Assembly: GCA_900547125.1 (NCBI GenBank)
Contig: URFU01000002.1
Location: 1 to 51,885, forward strand
DNA: 51,885 bases
Reading direction: 5' to 3'
DNA from: an uncultured Collinsella sp.
GTDB lineage: Bacteria; Actinomycetota; Coriobacteriia; Coriobacteriales; Coriobacteriaceae
A program made the translations under genes and the position numbers. Positions 27,401-35,961 of the stretch are shown piece by piece. The stretch's first letter is position 1. Each line of letters begins with the position of its first letter. The notes under the pieces are model-generated. The model did not search any database. It saw only the letters and a list, made by a program, of their open reading frames with translations, and was not told the origin of the DNA.

Positions 27401-28732
27401 CTGCTGCGAGGCAAGATAGCAGCCGACGACAAGGCTGCCGAGGATGGGCACCAGAATACGGCCTCGACCTATAGCGTGACATCCAACTACACGCACGGCC
27501 TTATCGATAACAACAAGGACGGCATCAAACAGATGGAGCTTCACGATGTCACCTATCCGCTTACCATGGAGGTAAGCGACACCGTGAAGTTTGACCCGAA
27601 CCAGCAATACACGAGCTCCGACGCGCTGTACTACCAGCTGGATTCTTCGCTCGTGAACTACGGGAAGAACGGCAGTGCTGCGGGTGCGCATGGCTACCCG
27701 ACTGGAACCCAGGGTACGTATTCGTTCTACGTGACAGTGGGGGGCAAGTACTACGTCCCGCATGCCTCAACCGTGAACGGTAAGACGAAGTGGACATGGG
27801 GGGAGGCCACCGCTGAAGATCATCGCGCCGCTACGGGTGTATGGACCGCGGACGGTACGGACATGAAATTGACGCTGGCCGACGCAGGTCTTGGGGCAAT
27901 TGATCTTTCCGGCATTCGCGAAATCGCTAAGAACCATGGCAGCGAGTTCACCATCACCATGGAGGCGAATCTCGCCATGACGGAGCCTGCGTGCCAGGCT
28001 GGTATTATCGCTTCGCAGAATGGCGGCACAGATAAGTACACAAAGCCCAACTACCGTGCGTACCTCTCTACGAATGATGAAACGCTCAGCACCAGTAGCA
28101 ACTCGGCATACATCGACGGCATGGCTGGATACTACCGCATGGACGTGGGCTCCTCGACTATTGCGTTCGAGGCTTCAAAGAAGTCGCAGCTGGGCATCAA
28201 CATCGATGACCTCAAGTCCGCCGACGGCGAAATCGCTCTGGTGGGAACGTATGATTTGTCCAAGCTCGCGGGCGCCGAGGCCATGATCTCCAATGCCAGC
28301 ACGGTGACGTACACGCTGAGCTTGCAGAAGCGCCGCCAAGATGATGGTCGTTATGATGCGGTCAACAACATCTCAAGCTACATTACGGTGCTCGGTAGCG
28401 ATAAGTTGGCTAACGGCTCTTTGAGCGCCGATGGCAAGAACTACGTATTTACTGATAGCAAGGGGACTGGCGGCGCGTTCGCCACGCGCGACGGCAACAG
28501 CCTTGCCTTTGAGCATGCCTTCCGCGTTAAGGTGAACACGGATGTTGAGGGCAAGGACCAAACTTATGCCAACTACCGCTTGGTGCTTACGGCCCATATG
28601 TTCGGTGGCGGTGTCAACGACACGCCGGTTAACGTCAGCAACCTTGATGGCTATTCGCACTCCGACTACGTGACGTACACGCTAGCGCGCATCAACACCA
28701 AGGGCATTCCCCACGAGACCGAGACCAACTAA
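24458..28732 (+). pseudogene. Giant surface protein, C-terminal part in the same frame after the TAG
   Basis: 1424 codons contiguous and in frame with the 18017 gene; the residue after the stop (VGLNGRYYSNACDS) carries on a domain already under way. It contains more GG-x-x-G repeats (SVGGLLGSSGRAS, NAGGLIGEVTSSG, CSGGLIGYYF, WSGGLLGAINSG), then from about 26400 non-repetitive beta-rich domains to the end. The C-terminus (KGIPHETETN) has no LPxTG, hydrophobic tail or charged tail, so no sortase anchoring is visible. No RBS precedes any early start, so it is probably not translated separately unless the TAG is read through. Confidence 0.75.
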
Positions 28733-28740
28733 TCCCGTGA

Positions 28741-28775
28741 AAGGGGCGGCAATTACCCGGTTGCCGCCCTTTTTT
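28741..28775 (+). terminator. Rho-independent terminator of the surface-protein locus
   Basis: GGGCGGCAA and TTGCCGCCC arms with an 8-nt loop, followed by TTTTTT. Placed 8 nt after the stop codon of the giant gene. Confidence 0.88.
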
Positions 28776-28833
28776 CTTGTTCGCCTGGCCTGCTGCTGCC
28801 CCAGCTACCCACCAACTTTCCAACTTTCCACTT

Positions 28834-28858
28834 AGCTTTCCACCTAAGGTGGAAAGCT
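28834..28858. repeat. Palindrome in the gene-free stretch 28776-29143
   Basis: AGCTTTCCACC, TAA, GGTGGAAAGCT: perfect 11-bp arms, flanked by further TTTCCA and GGAAAG copies that extend a looser palindrome over about 28813-28875. The rest of the stretch is AT-rich with no gene seen; a TACTAT box at 29094-29099 may serve the next gene. Confidence 0.6.
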
Positions 28859-29143
28859 GGAAAGTAAGTGGAAAGCTGACATGTTAGGTGCGGACTGACG
28901 AGGGGTTAATAATTGCACAAACCATACCAGCCAAACAAAAAGATACCCATCTGGTTGGTAAAACTCCGTCAATGAGCCGCGAGCCAACTAGCTGCGTAAA
29001 TAAAGCCTAAAGAACTGTTGCAAATGAATGGCAAATACCCAGATGCCGCTGTTACGATTTTCATTTAACTGTTACGCGGGAACAGCAAAATGCTACTATC
29101 TAACAAGCACGTAAGAAAGCAGATTAACGGTTAAGGCTAAGAA

Positions 29144-29548
29144 GTGGCAGGTATGTCGGAAGCAACTAGGACTCGCACGCATACGCCCGAGGTTAGGCAG
29201 CGCGCCGTCGAGATCCTCCAAGAAGGGGTCGGTCACCGCGCCCTCGCCGCAAAGCTTGGCATTCCCCAGGCCACGGCTCGTCAGTGGGCCCGCGCATATG
29301 CCGTGGGCGGTGCCGACGCCGTGCTCAATGCGGGCGCTCGTCATCACACCTATTCGTACGACGTAAAGCTCGCCGTGGTTAAGGACCGTTTGGAAAACGG
29401 CCTGACGGTTCGCGAGGCTATGATCAAGCACAAGATTCCCAGCGAGTCTTCAGTCAAGGCTTGGTGCCGCCAGTATCGCGAGAGCGGTGAATCTGCGCTG
29501 GTCGATAAGCCGCGCGGCCGCAAGCCGCGCGATAAAAAGGCGGAATAG
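29144..29548 (+). CDS. Helix-turn-helix protein, IS3-type transposase OrfA-like
   Basis: A 134-aa basic protein with two HTH units: about aa 15-50 (RQRAVEILQEG, then LAAKLGIPQATARQWARAY) and about aa 65-115 (AVVKDRLENGLTVREAMIKH, then SSVKAWCRQYRESG), ending in a Lys/Arg-rich tail. This is the fold of the DNA-binding OrfA of IS3-family elements and of domesticated regulators. No OrfB or terminal repeats are visible, so a mobile element is not supported. GTG 29144 follows AAGG by 7 nt; ATG 29153 is the alternative. It lies just before the Ech operon, separated by a terminator. Confidence 0.8.
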   Translation: MAGMSEATRTRTHTPEVRQRAVEILQEGVGHRALAAKLGIPQATARQWARAYAVGGADAVLNAGARHHTYSYDVKLAVVKDRLENGLTVREAMIKHKIPSESSVKAWCRQYRESGESALVDKPRGRKPRDKKAE

Positions 29549-29560
29549 CGAACGGGATGG

Positions 29561-29583
29561 TGCGCCCACAGGGGCGCATTTTT
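29561..29583 (+). terminator. Rho-independent terminator after the HTH gene
   Basis: TGCGCCC (29561-29567) and GGGCGCA (29572-29578) followed by TTTTTC. Confidence 0.82.
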
Positions 29584-29645
29584 CTTGCCGCCCCTCTGCT
29601 CCAATGCGGACAGACTCCTTACCCCGCACGTACAAAACTCCCCAG

Positions 29646-29673
29646 TTGACCGAAAACCCGCCGCCGCTACTCC
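29646..29673 (+). promoter_or_regulatory. Possible Ech operon promoter
   Basis: TTGACC (29646-29651), 16 bp, TACTCC (29668-29673), about 57 bp before the first ech gene. Weak -10; an AT-rich segment follows. Confidence 0.35.
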
Positions 29674-29729
29674 TCAATTGAGCTATAACGTTAAACAATT
29701 GCAGCGTTTTTGCATGGGGGAGTGATGGT

Positions 29730-32612
29730 ATGACGCTACTGTATTTCCTTACCCTGTTTCCGCTGGTACCGGCGCTGGGCATGCTGCTCGCGCGCGGTGA
29801 CCGCGCCCGCGATGCGGTGGGGCTGATAGGTTCCGGCATCATTATGGCGGTGACAGTTGTAGTCGCCGTCATGTTTTTTGGCGCGGGCCCGCAGAGCTTT
29901 GAGGTTGCCTCCGGCACCTCGCATGTGCTCTCGATCATCAGCTCCGCCATCGATGTCATCCTGTGCGCCGTCATCCTATACAACGCGTATAAATATAGGA
30001 ACGCGCTCACCACGGTGCTCGGCATAGTCCAGCTGGTGGGCTCGCTCGCCTTTGCAGCCATGACGCTGCCCGCGGCCGAAGCCGTCACCGCAACGCCGCT
30101 CTACCTGGACTATATGAGCGTGATCATGGTCCTCGCCGTCGGCATTGTCGGCAGCCTAATCTGCGTGTATGCCCTGGGCTACATGAAAGACTTCCAGGCC
30201 CACGACGAGCACGAGGCCGCGCTGCGCGGGCAGACCGCGCCCGACCGACGCCCTCAGTTCCTGGCGCTTATGTTCCTGTTCCTCTCGGCTATGTTCGTCA
30301 TCGTGACGAGCGACAACCTTGAGTGGCTGTTCTGTGGCTGGGAAATCACCACCGTGTGCTCGTTCCTTATGATTGGCTATACGCGCACGCCCGAGGCCAT
30401 CAAGAACGCCTTCACCCAGATCATCCTCAACATGCTGGGCGGTATCGCGTTTTTGGCCGGCCTCATGTACCTGCACGTTAACGGTATGCCGCTGACCATC
30501 TCGGGTGTGATCGAGCTTTCCGGCGCCGGAACCGCGCAATCCGCGCTGCTGGTGATGCCGGTCATTCTGCTGTCGCTCGCCGCACTCACCAAGGCCGCAC
30601 AGATGCCGTTCCACACTTGGCTGCTTGGCGCCATGGTTGCCCCCACGCCCACGAGCGCCCTGCTGCACTCGTCCACCATGGTCAAAGCCGGCGTGTTCCT
30701 GATGGTCAAGCTGAGCCCGCTTTATGCCATCTATCCCGTGACTGGCTTTATGGTCACGAGCGTGGGCGCCATCACGTTTTTGCTCGCTGCCCTCATGGCC
30801 ATCTCGCAGAGCAACGCCAAGCGCGTGCTCGCGTACTCCACCATTTCCAACTTGGGACTCATCAGTGCCTGCCTGGGTGTCGGCGCGCCCGAGGCCGTAT
30901 GGGCGGCCATCTTCCTGATCCTGTTCCACACGGTGGCCAAGTCGCTGCTGTTCCTGTGCGTGGGCACGGCCGAGCATCATATCGGCAGCCGCAATATCGA
31001 GGACATGGACGGTATGTTCAGCCGCATGCCGCACCTGACGCGCCTGATGATGCTGGGCATCATGGGCATGTTTGTGGCGCCGTTTGGCATGCTCGTGTCC
31101 AAGTGGGGCGCCCTGGTGGCGTTTGCCCAGACCGGCAACGTGCTCATGATCATGGTGCTTGCCTTTGGCTCGGCCGCGACGTTTTACTTCTGGGGCAAGT
31201 GGCTTGCCAAGCTTTCGGGCGTCGACCCCACGGCTCAAAACGTTGAGGTCAATGTCCATAAGACCGAATGGATGGCCCTCAACACCATCGCCGCGCTGCT
31301 GATTCTGTGCTGTGTGGCGTTCCCGGTTATCTCGAGCGGTCTGGTGTCGCCTTACTTGGCCATGGTGTTTGGCCGCGTGCCGTACGTTATCGGCAAGGAT
31401 GCCATGTATCTGATGGTGGTTATCGTGGCGTTTATCGCCGTGGTGCTGCTGACGTCGTTCCGCGTGAGCAACAAACCGCACGTCAACGTGTACCTTTCGG
31501 GCGTGGGAACCGACAAATATCGCCATTTCCGCGGCTCGATGGGACACGAGGTGAAGGCCGAAAAGCGCAATTGGTACTCGGAGGACGCCCTTGGCGAGAA
31601 GCGTATTGGCCCCGCGGGTAGCGTCGTGTGCTGCAGCATTATCTTGTTTGCGCTGCTGTGTTGCGCGTGGATTGGACCCGAGAGACTTGCCATGAGCGCG
31701 CCCTCGGTGCTGCGCGGCAAGTATTTCGAAGGCTCGGGTGTCGTGGGCATCTTTATTGGTACCGTGGCGTTTGCCCTGCTGGCGCCGCTTGTGGGCGGCC
31801 TGATCGACGGTGTTGACCGTAAGCTTTCGGCTCGCATGCAGGGCCGCGTGGGCCCGCGCTTGCTGCAGCCCTTCTACGACGTTGCCAAGCTGCTGCGCAA
31901 GGCCCCTGCCAGCGTAAACACCATGGACGATACCTACATGGCGTGCGCGCTCATCTTTACCGTGGTGGGCGGCGGCATCTTTGTGTCGGGCTCCAACACG
32001 CTGCTGTGCGCTTTTATGGTGACGCTCGCCGCGATCTTTGTGGTGTTGGCGTCCGCCTCGACGCAAAGCCCGTTTGCCCAGGTCGGCGCCGACCGCGAGT
32101 TGCTGCAGGTCATGAGTTACGAGCCCGCCGTTTTGCTGATGAGCGTGGGCCTGTACCTTGCCACCGATAGCTTCGATTCCATCGCCGTGACGGGGCAGTC
32201 GGCCCCCATCATCGTGTACAGCGCGCCCATTTTCCTCGCGCTGCTCGCGGTGCTTACCATCAAGCTGCGCAAGTCGCCGTTCGATCTTTCGTATTCGCAT
32301 CACGCGCATCAGGAGATCGTTCAGGGCGTCGCCACCGAGATGAGCGGCGGCACGCTGGCAAAGATGACCCTTATGCACTGGTGCGAGACCGTGCTGTTTT
32401 TGATGTGGGTGGGCATGTTCTTTGTCTGGGACAACCCGGTGAGCTGGGTCGTGGCCCTGGTCGTGATGGCTGCGACGTATTTTGTCGAGGTCCTGATCGA
32501 CAACACCTTCGCCCGTAGCACCTGGCGCAGCTGCTTTAAGCTCGGCTGGGGCGTGGCGCTGGTGTTTGGCCTGCTCAACCTTATGCCCATCCTCGTCGAC
32601 GTGTTTATTTAG
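29730..32612 (+). CDS. echAB: Ech hydrogenase fused EchA-EchB membrane subunit
   Basis: 960 aa, almost all hydrophobic. Residues 1 to about 600 form a NuoL/HyfB-like proton-pumping subunit; the conserved TM7-8 region is around aa 288-330 (KAAQMPFHTWLLGAMVAPTP, then SALLHSSTMVKAG). A loop of about 50 charged residues follows (around aa 585-635). Residues about 660-960 form a NuoH/EchB-like anchor with SARMQGRVGPRLLQPFYDV (aa ~700), RELLQVMSYEPAVLLMS (aa ~789) and KLRKSPFDLSYSHHAHQE (aa ~845). In Methanosarcina and other Ech enzymes these are two separate proteins. No stop or frameshift artefact is needed: one continuous frame with GGGGGAG 7 nt before the start. First gene of the operon. Confidence 0.88.
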   Translation: MTLLYFLTLFPLVPALGMLLARGDRARDAVGLIGSGIIMAVTVVVAVMFFGAGPQSFEVASGTSHVLSIISSAIDVILCAVILYNAYKYRNALTTVLGIVQLVGSLAFAAMTLPAAEAVTATPLYLDYMSVIMVLAVGIVGSLICVYALGYMKDFQAHDEHEAALRGQTAPDRRPQFLALMFLFLSAMFVIVTSDNLEWLFCGWEITTVCSFLMIGYTRTPEAIKNAFTQIILNMLGGIAFLAGLMYLHVNGMPLTISGVIELSGAGTAQSALLVMPVILLSLAALTKAAQMPFHTWLLGAMVAPTPTSALLHSSTMVKAGVFLMVKLSPLYAIYPVTGFMVTSVGAITFLLAALMAISQSNAKRVLAYSTISNLGLISACLGVGAPEAVWAAIFLILFHTVAKSLLFLCVGTAEHHIGSRNIEDMDGMFSRMPHLTRLMMLGIMGMFVAPFGMLVSKWGALVAFAQTGNVLMIMVLAFGSAATFYFWGKWLAKLSGVDPTAQNVEVNVHKTEWMALNTIAALLILCCVAFPVISSGLVSPYLAMVFGRVPYVIGKDAMYLMVVIVAFIAVVLLTSFRVSNKPHVNVYLSGVGTDKYRHFRGSMGHEVKAEKRNWYSEDALGEKRIGPAGSVVCCSIILFALLCCAWIGPERLAMSAPSVLRGKYFEGSGVVGIFIGTVAFALLAPLVGGLIDGVDRKLSARMQGRVGPRLLQPFYDVAKLLRKAPASVNTMDDTYMACALIFTVVGGGIFVSGSNTLLCAFMVTLAAIFVVLASASTQSPFAQVGADRELLQVMSYEPAVLLMSVGLYLATDSFDSIAVTGQSAPIIVYSAPIFLALLAVLTIKLRKSPFDLSYSHHAHQEIVQGVATEMSGGTLAKMTLMHWCETVLFLMWVGMFFVWDNPVSWVVALVVMAATYFVEVLIDNTFARSTWRSCFKLGWGVALVFGLLNLMPILVDVFI

Positions 32613-32624
32613 GAGGCGGCATCC

Positions 32625-33242
32625 ATGGATCATAAAATGTCGCGCTCGCCGTGGGTTATTCATTACGACGGCTCGAGCTGCAACGGATGCGATATCGAGG
32701 TGCTGGCCTCGCTCACGCCGCTGTTCGATGCGGAGCGATTTGGCGTGGTCAACACCGGCAACCCCAAACATGCGGATATCTTTTTGGTGACGGGTTCGGT
32801 CAATGCCCAGAACCTGCCCGTCGTGCGCCAGATCTACAACCAGATGCTCGAGCCCAAGTGCGTGGTGGCCTGCGGTATCTGCGCGTGTTCGGGCGGCGTG
32901 TTCCGCGATGCCTACAACGTGATCGGCGGCGTGGACCGCGCGATTCCTGTGGATGTGTACGCGCCCGGGTGTGCCATTCGCCCCGAGACGGTGATCGATG
33001 CCATCGTGGAGGCATGTGGCATCCTGGACCAGAAGGAGGCCGTGATGCGCGCCGGTGGCGATCCGCTCACCGTGGGCGGTGCTGCTACCTGGGATGGCGG
33101 CGTTGAGCTGGGCGAGGACGGATTTGTGGCTGCGGGGGCCAGGGCTGACGGTGCCGGTGACGCGCCTGTCGGGAAGCCCGCCGCGCCCGTCGCTGGCGAC
33201 GCATCTGCTGAGACGCCCGCCGCTGCAAAGGAGGCCGAGTAA
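32625..33242 (+). CDS. echC: Ech hydrogenase small subunit (NuoB-like)
   Basis: Carries the proximal 4Fe-4S cluster next to the [NiFe] site. The cysteine pattern SSCNGCDIE (aa ~17-23), ACGICACSG and APGCAIRP matches NuoB/EchC. The core ends near aa 145; the remaining 60 residues are Gly/Ala/Pro/Glu-rich with no family counterpart. AGGAGG sits 8 nt before the start. The TAA stop shares its last base with the echD start. Confidence 0.92.
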   Translation: MDHKMSRSPWVIHYDGSSCNGCDIEVLASLTPLFDAERFGVVNTGNPKHADIFLVTGSVNAQNLPVVRQIYNQMLEPKCVVACGICACSGGVFRDAYNVIGGVDRAIPVDVYAPGCAIRPETVIDAIVEACGILDQKEAVMRAGGDPLTVGGAATWDGGVELGEDGFVAAGARADGAGDAPVGKPAAPVAGDASAETPAAAKEAE

Positions 33243-33958
33243 TGCAAAAGGCTATCTATACCACCGTCGGGATCGACGAGCTCCTGTCGCATGTCCAGGC
33301 GCTCAAGGGCGTCGGCGCGCGCTTTGTGCAAATGCATGCCGAGCGCAACGTCGACGACGGCACGTATCGCCTGGTCTATACGTTTATCAACGTTCGTGCT
33401 GCACAGGAGCAGATCGCTCAGGATGGCAGCTATGCGATCGAGAACCTGGTGGTCGAGGGCATCGACCAGTACCAGGAGATTCCGTCCATCAGCTCGTACT
33501 ATCCGGCGGTGTTCCCGTTTGAGAACGAGGCGCACGACCTGTTTGGGCTTGCCATTACCGACATGCAGATCGACTTTAAGGGCTTTTTCTACCAGGTCTC
33601 GACTGCCGAGCCCATGAGCGTTATCACACCCGAGGTGAAGGCCGCGCGCGAGAAAGCCATGAAGGTCCGTGCCGCCGCAGAGGCCAAGGCGCGCGAGGCT
33701 GCGGCCGAGAAGGCCGCTGCCGCTGCTGCTGCGGGGGAGGGCGCCGCAGGCACCGGCGATGCTGCGGGCGCTGCCGTCGCCCAGTCCGCTGCGGCTACCG
33801 GCTCCGATGCTCAGCACGATGAAGCTGCTGCCAAGGCCGCACTTAAGGCTGCCGAGATGGAGGCAAAGCTCGCCGCCATGGATCCCGAGAAAGCGGCCAA
33901 GGTCCGCGCGGCGCTTGCTGCCAAGGCCGCCCGCGACAAGCAGAAAAAGGAGGCGTAA
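33242..33958 (+). CDS. echD: Ech hydrogenase NuoC-like subunit with long Ala/Lys tail
   Basis: The first 120 residues match the NuoC/EchD fold, including ISSYYPAVFPFENEAHDLFG, the segment that contacts the large subunit. From about aa 122 the protein becomes an Ala-, Glu- and Lys-rich stretch of about 115 residues that is predicted coiled coil or disordered and roughly doubles the usual size. A ribosome site (AAGGAGG) lies inside the end of echC. Likely a structural, non-catalytic subunit. Confidence 0.88.
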   Translation: MQKAIYTTVGIDELLSHVQALKGVGARFVQMHAERNVDDGTYRLVYTFINVRAAQEQIAQDGSYAIENLVVEGIDQYQEIPSISSYYPAVFPFENEAHDLFGLAITDMQIDFKGFFYQVSTAEPMSVITPEVKAAREKAMKVRAAAEAKAREAAAEKAAAAAAAGEGAAGTGDAAGAAVAQSAAATGSDAQHDEAAAKAALKAAEMEAKLAAMDPEKAAKVRAALAAKAARDKQKKEA

Positions 33959-33963
33959 GGTCC

Positions 33964-35052
33964 ATGGCTCATCGCTCCGTAATTCCGTTTGGCCCGCAGC
34001 ACCCGGTGCTGCCCGAGCCGCTTCATCTGGACCTGGTGATCGAGGACGACCGCGTCATCGAGGCAATTCCGCAGATCGGTTTTGTGCACCGCGGACTCGA
34101 GAAGCTCACCGAAAAGCGCGATATGCATCAGTTTGGCTACATCGCCGAGCGCATCTGCGGCATCTGCGCCGTGGGCCACAGCTACGGCTATGCCAGCGCC
34201 TGCGAGCGCATGCTCGACATCGAGGTGCCCGGTCGCGTGCAGTATATCCGCACCATTCTGCATGAGCTTTCGCGCATCCACTCGCATCTGCTGTGGCTGG
34301 GCCTGCTCGCGGATGCCTTTGGCTTTGAGGCACTGTTCTATCGGTCGTGGACGCTGCGCGAACAGATTCTCAAGATCTTCGAGAGCACTTGCGGCGGGCG
34401 CGTGATCCTTTCGATTAACGAGATCGGCGGCCTTAAGCACGACATCGAGGACTCCGAGCTGGCGGGTATTGTCCAGACGCTCGATGCCATGCGTCCCGAC
34501 TACGAGGCCCTGGTGCATACGTTTTTGGACGACGTCAGCTGTGGCGAGCGCCTGCATGGCGTGGGCGTGATCAGCAAGAAGGACGCGCTGGATTTGTCGA
34601 TGGTCGGCCCGTTCGGTCGCGCTTCGGGCGTGGATTACGACGTGCGCATGTTCGGCGACGGCGCCTATGCGGACCTGGCCGCGTTTGAGCCTATCGTTGC
34701 TACCGACGGCGACTGCTATGCCCGCTGTCAGGTGCGTTGTGCCGAGGTCACGCAGGCCATGGACATCATCAAGGAGCTTGTGGGCAAGATCCCGCACGAC
34801 GGTATCGGTGGGCGCACCAAGCTCACGCCGGCCGACGGCGCGCGCGGCGAGGTTGTGATTGAGCAGCCGCGTGGCGAGGCGTATTACTATGTGCGCGGTA
34901 ACGGCACCAAGAATCTGGACCGTTTTCGCGTGCGCACGCCGACGTCGCAGAACCTGGCGGGTCTGACGCATGCGCTGCAGGGCGTGCTCCTTGCCAACGT
35001 GCCCATGATTATCCTGACCATCGACCCCTGCATTAGCTGCACGGAAAGGTAG
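33964..35052 (+). CDS. echE: Ech [NiFe] hydrogenase large catalytic subunit
   Basis: The Ni-Fe active-site subunit of a membrane-bound group 4 hydrogenase, evolving H2 from reduced ferredoxin. Both nickel-binding motifs are intact: RICGICAVGH (C65, C68) and DPCISCTER (C356, C359) at the very C-terminus. This retention of both Cys pairs separates it from NuoD, which has lost them. The chain ends three residues after the last Cys, so there is no C-terminal extension for a maturation protease, as known for other Ech-type large subunits. 362 aa. Located 5 nt after echD. Confidence 0.95.
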   Translation: MAHRSVIPFGPQHPVLPEPLHLDLVIEDDRVIEAIPQIGFVHRGLEKLTEKRDMHQFGYIAERICGICAVGHSYGYASACERMLDIEVPGRVQYIRTILHELSRIHSHLLWLGLLADAFGFEALFYRSWTLREQILKIFESTCGGRVILSINEIGGLKHDIEDSELAGIVQTLDAMRPDYEALVHTFLDDVSCGERLHGVGVISKKDALDLSMVGPFGRASGVDYDVRMFGDGAYADLAAFEPIVATDGDCYARCQVRCAEVTQAMDIIKELVGKIPHDGIGGRTKLTPADGARGEVVIEQPRGEAYYYVRGNGTKNLDRFRVRTPTSQNLAGLTHALQGVLLANVPMIILTIDPCISCTER

Positions 35053-35059
35053 GCGCGGC

Positions 35060-35401
35060 ATGAGTTTACTGACATTTGCCAAGACGGCCTTGGGTTCTAT
35101 GGCCAAGCAGCCGGTGACGGTGTGCTATCCGCAGGAGGAGCTCGCGGCGCCCAAACGCTTGCGCGGGCACATCGTCAATGACATGGACGTGTGCATTTGC
35201 TGCGGCATGTGCGCGCGTCGCTGCCCGGCGGGCGCGCTCGCGGTCGATCGCAAGGGCGGTACCTGGTCGATCGATCCGTATGCCTGCGTGGTATGCGGCG
35301 AGTGTATCGAAAGCTGTCCCAAACACTGCCTGACTATGGACACCGCCCGCACCCCAGTTGCAGCGAACAAGACTCCCACGGTAGAAACCAAGTCGGAATA
35401 G
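35060..35401 (+). CDS. echF: Ech hydrogenase ferredoxin-type subunit (NuoI-like)
   Basis: 113 aa with two classical 4Fe-4S motifs, CICCGMCARRCP and CVVCGECIESCP. It passes electrons from soluble ferredoxin to the EchC cluster. Last gene of the operon, 7 nt after echE, followed by a hairpin. No hydrogenase maturation (hyp) genes are present nearby. Confidence 0.94.
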   Translation: MSLLTFAKTALGSMAKQPVTVCYPQEELAAPKRLRGHIVNDMDVCICCGMCARRCPAGALAVDRKGGTWSIDPYACVVCGECIESCPKHCLTMDTARTPVAANKTPTVETKSE

Positions 35402-35422
35402 CGCTGGAATAGAACTGGAATA

Positions 35423-35456
35423 GGGGCCGGTGGGGCAAAAATGCCCCACCGGCCCC
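35423..35456 (+). terminator. Terminator of the Ech operon
   Basis: Perfect 15-bp arms GGGGCCGGTGGGGCA / TGCCCCACCGGCCCC with an AAAA loop, 21 nt after the echF stop. No T-run follows, but the stem is very strong. Confidence 0.75.
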
Positions 35457-35488
35457 GCGCTTAAACGCGCGGTTGGGCCGCCACGAAC

Positions 35489-35640
35489 AAAACCATGCCG
35501 GTTTACGGGGCTGGATAGCGAACTTCCGACCATACAGAAAATCGCAAAAACAAAACCGCAGGCAAATAGCCTGCCGTTTTTGAAAAAATGAATGTATGGA
35601 TGAGGGCCCCGACTTTAGCCCCGTAATCCGGCGTAGTTTT
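35489..35640. repeat. MITE-like element 1
   Basis: About 152 bp bounded by imperfect terminal inverted repeats of 24 bp: AAAACCATGCCGGTTTACGG.. (35489-35512) and its complement with 3 mismatches (35617-35640). No ORF of note inside. Outer bases match element 2. Confidence 0.72.
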
Positions 35641-35660
35641 GAAATGCCACCATGTCAGTA

Positions 35661-35700
35661 CCAGCCCCTGATCCCTCGGGGACGGAGGAAAACGGATCAT
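35661..35700. repeat. Interspersed repeat, copy B
   Basis: Reverse-complement of the sequence at 5058-5096 (3 mismatches over about 33 bp). It lies between the two MITE-like elements, in a 560-bp stretch without genes. Confidence 0.65.
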
Positions 35701-35748
35701 TTTGGCCTCGCGAGGTTTGTGGAGGTGCTCGTGCAGGGCCGCCCGAAC

Positions 35749-35900
35749 AAAACTATGTCGGTTTACTACGATGAATTCGACATCCCCGACCATGACTGCA
35801 TTTTTCTAAATATTGAAAGCGCTCTACCTGCGGTTTTGCAAGTGCGCAATTTGCTGTGGTCGAAGGTGGGCGATTCATCGTAGTAAACCGGCATAGTTTC
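35749..35900. repeat. MITE-like element 2
   Basis: About 152 bp bounded by 28-bp terminal inverted repeats with two mismatches: 35749-35776 (beginning AAAACTATGTCGGTTTACTA) and 35873-35900. Its outermost bases (AAAAC-A-TG-CGGTTTAC) and flanking GAAC / GAAATG are shared with element 1, while the interior differs. Nonautonomous; no transposase is present. Confidence 0.75.
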
Positions 35901-35961
35901 GAAATGGTATTAAATCGGTGACAGCCATTTTACTCTGCCGGGGCGGTCGGTCACTGGGTAA

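Noticed and set aside
29144..29548. Complete IS3-family insertion sequence
   Set aside because: No OrfB, terminal inverted repeats or target duplication were found.
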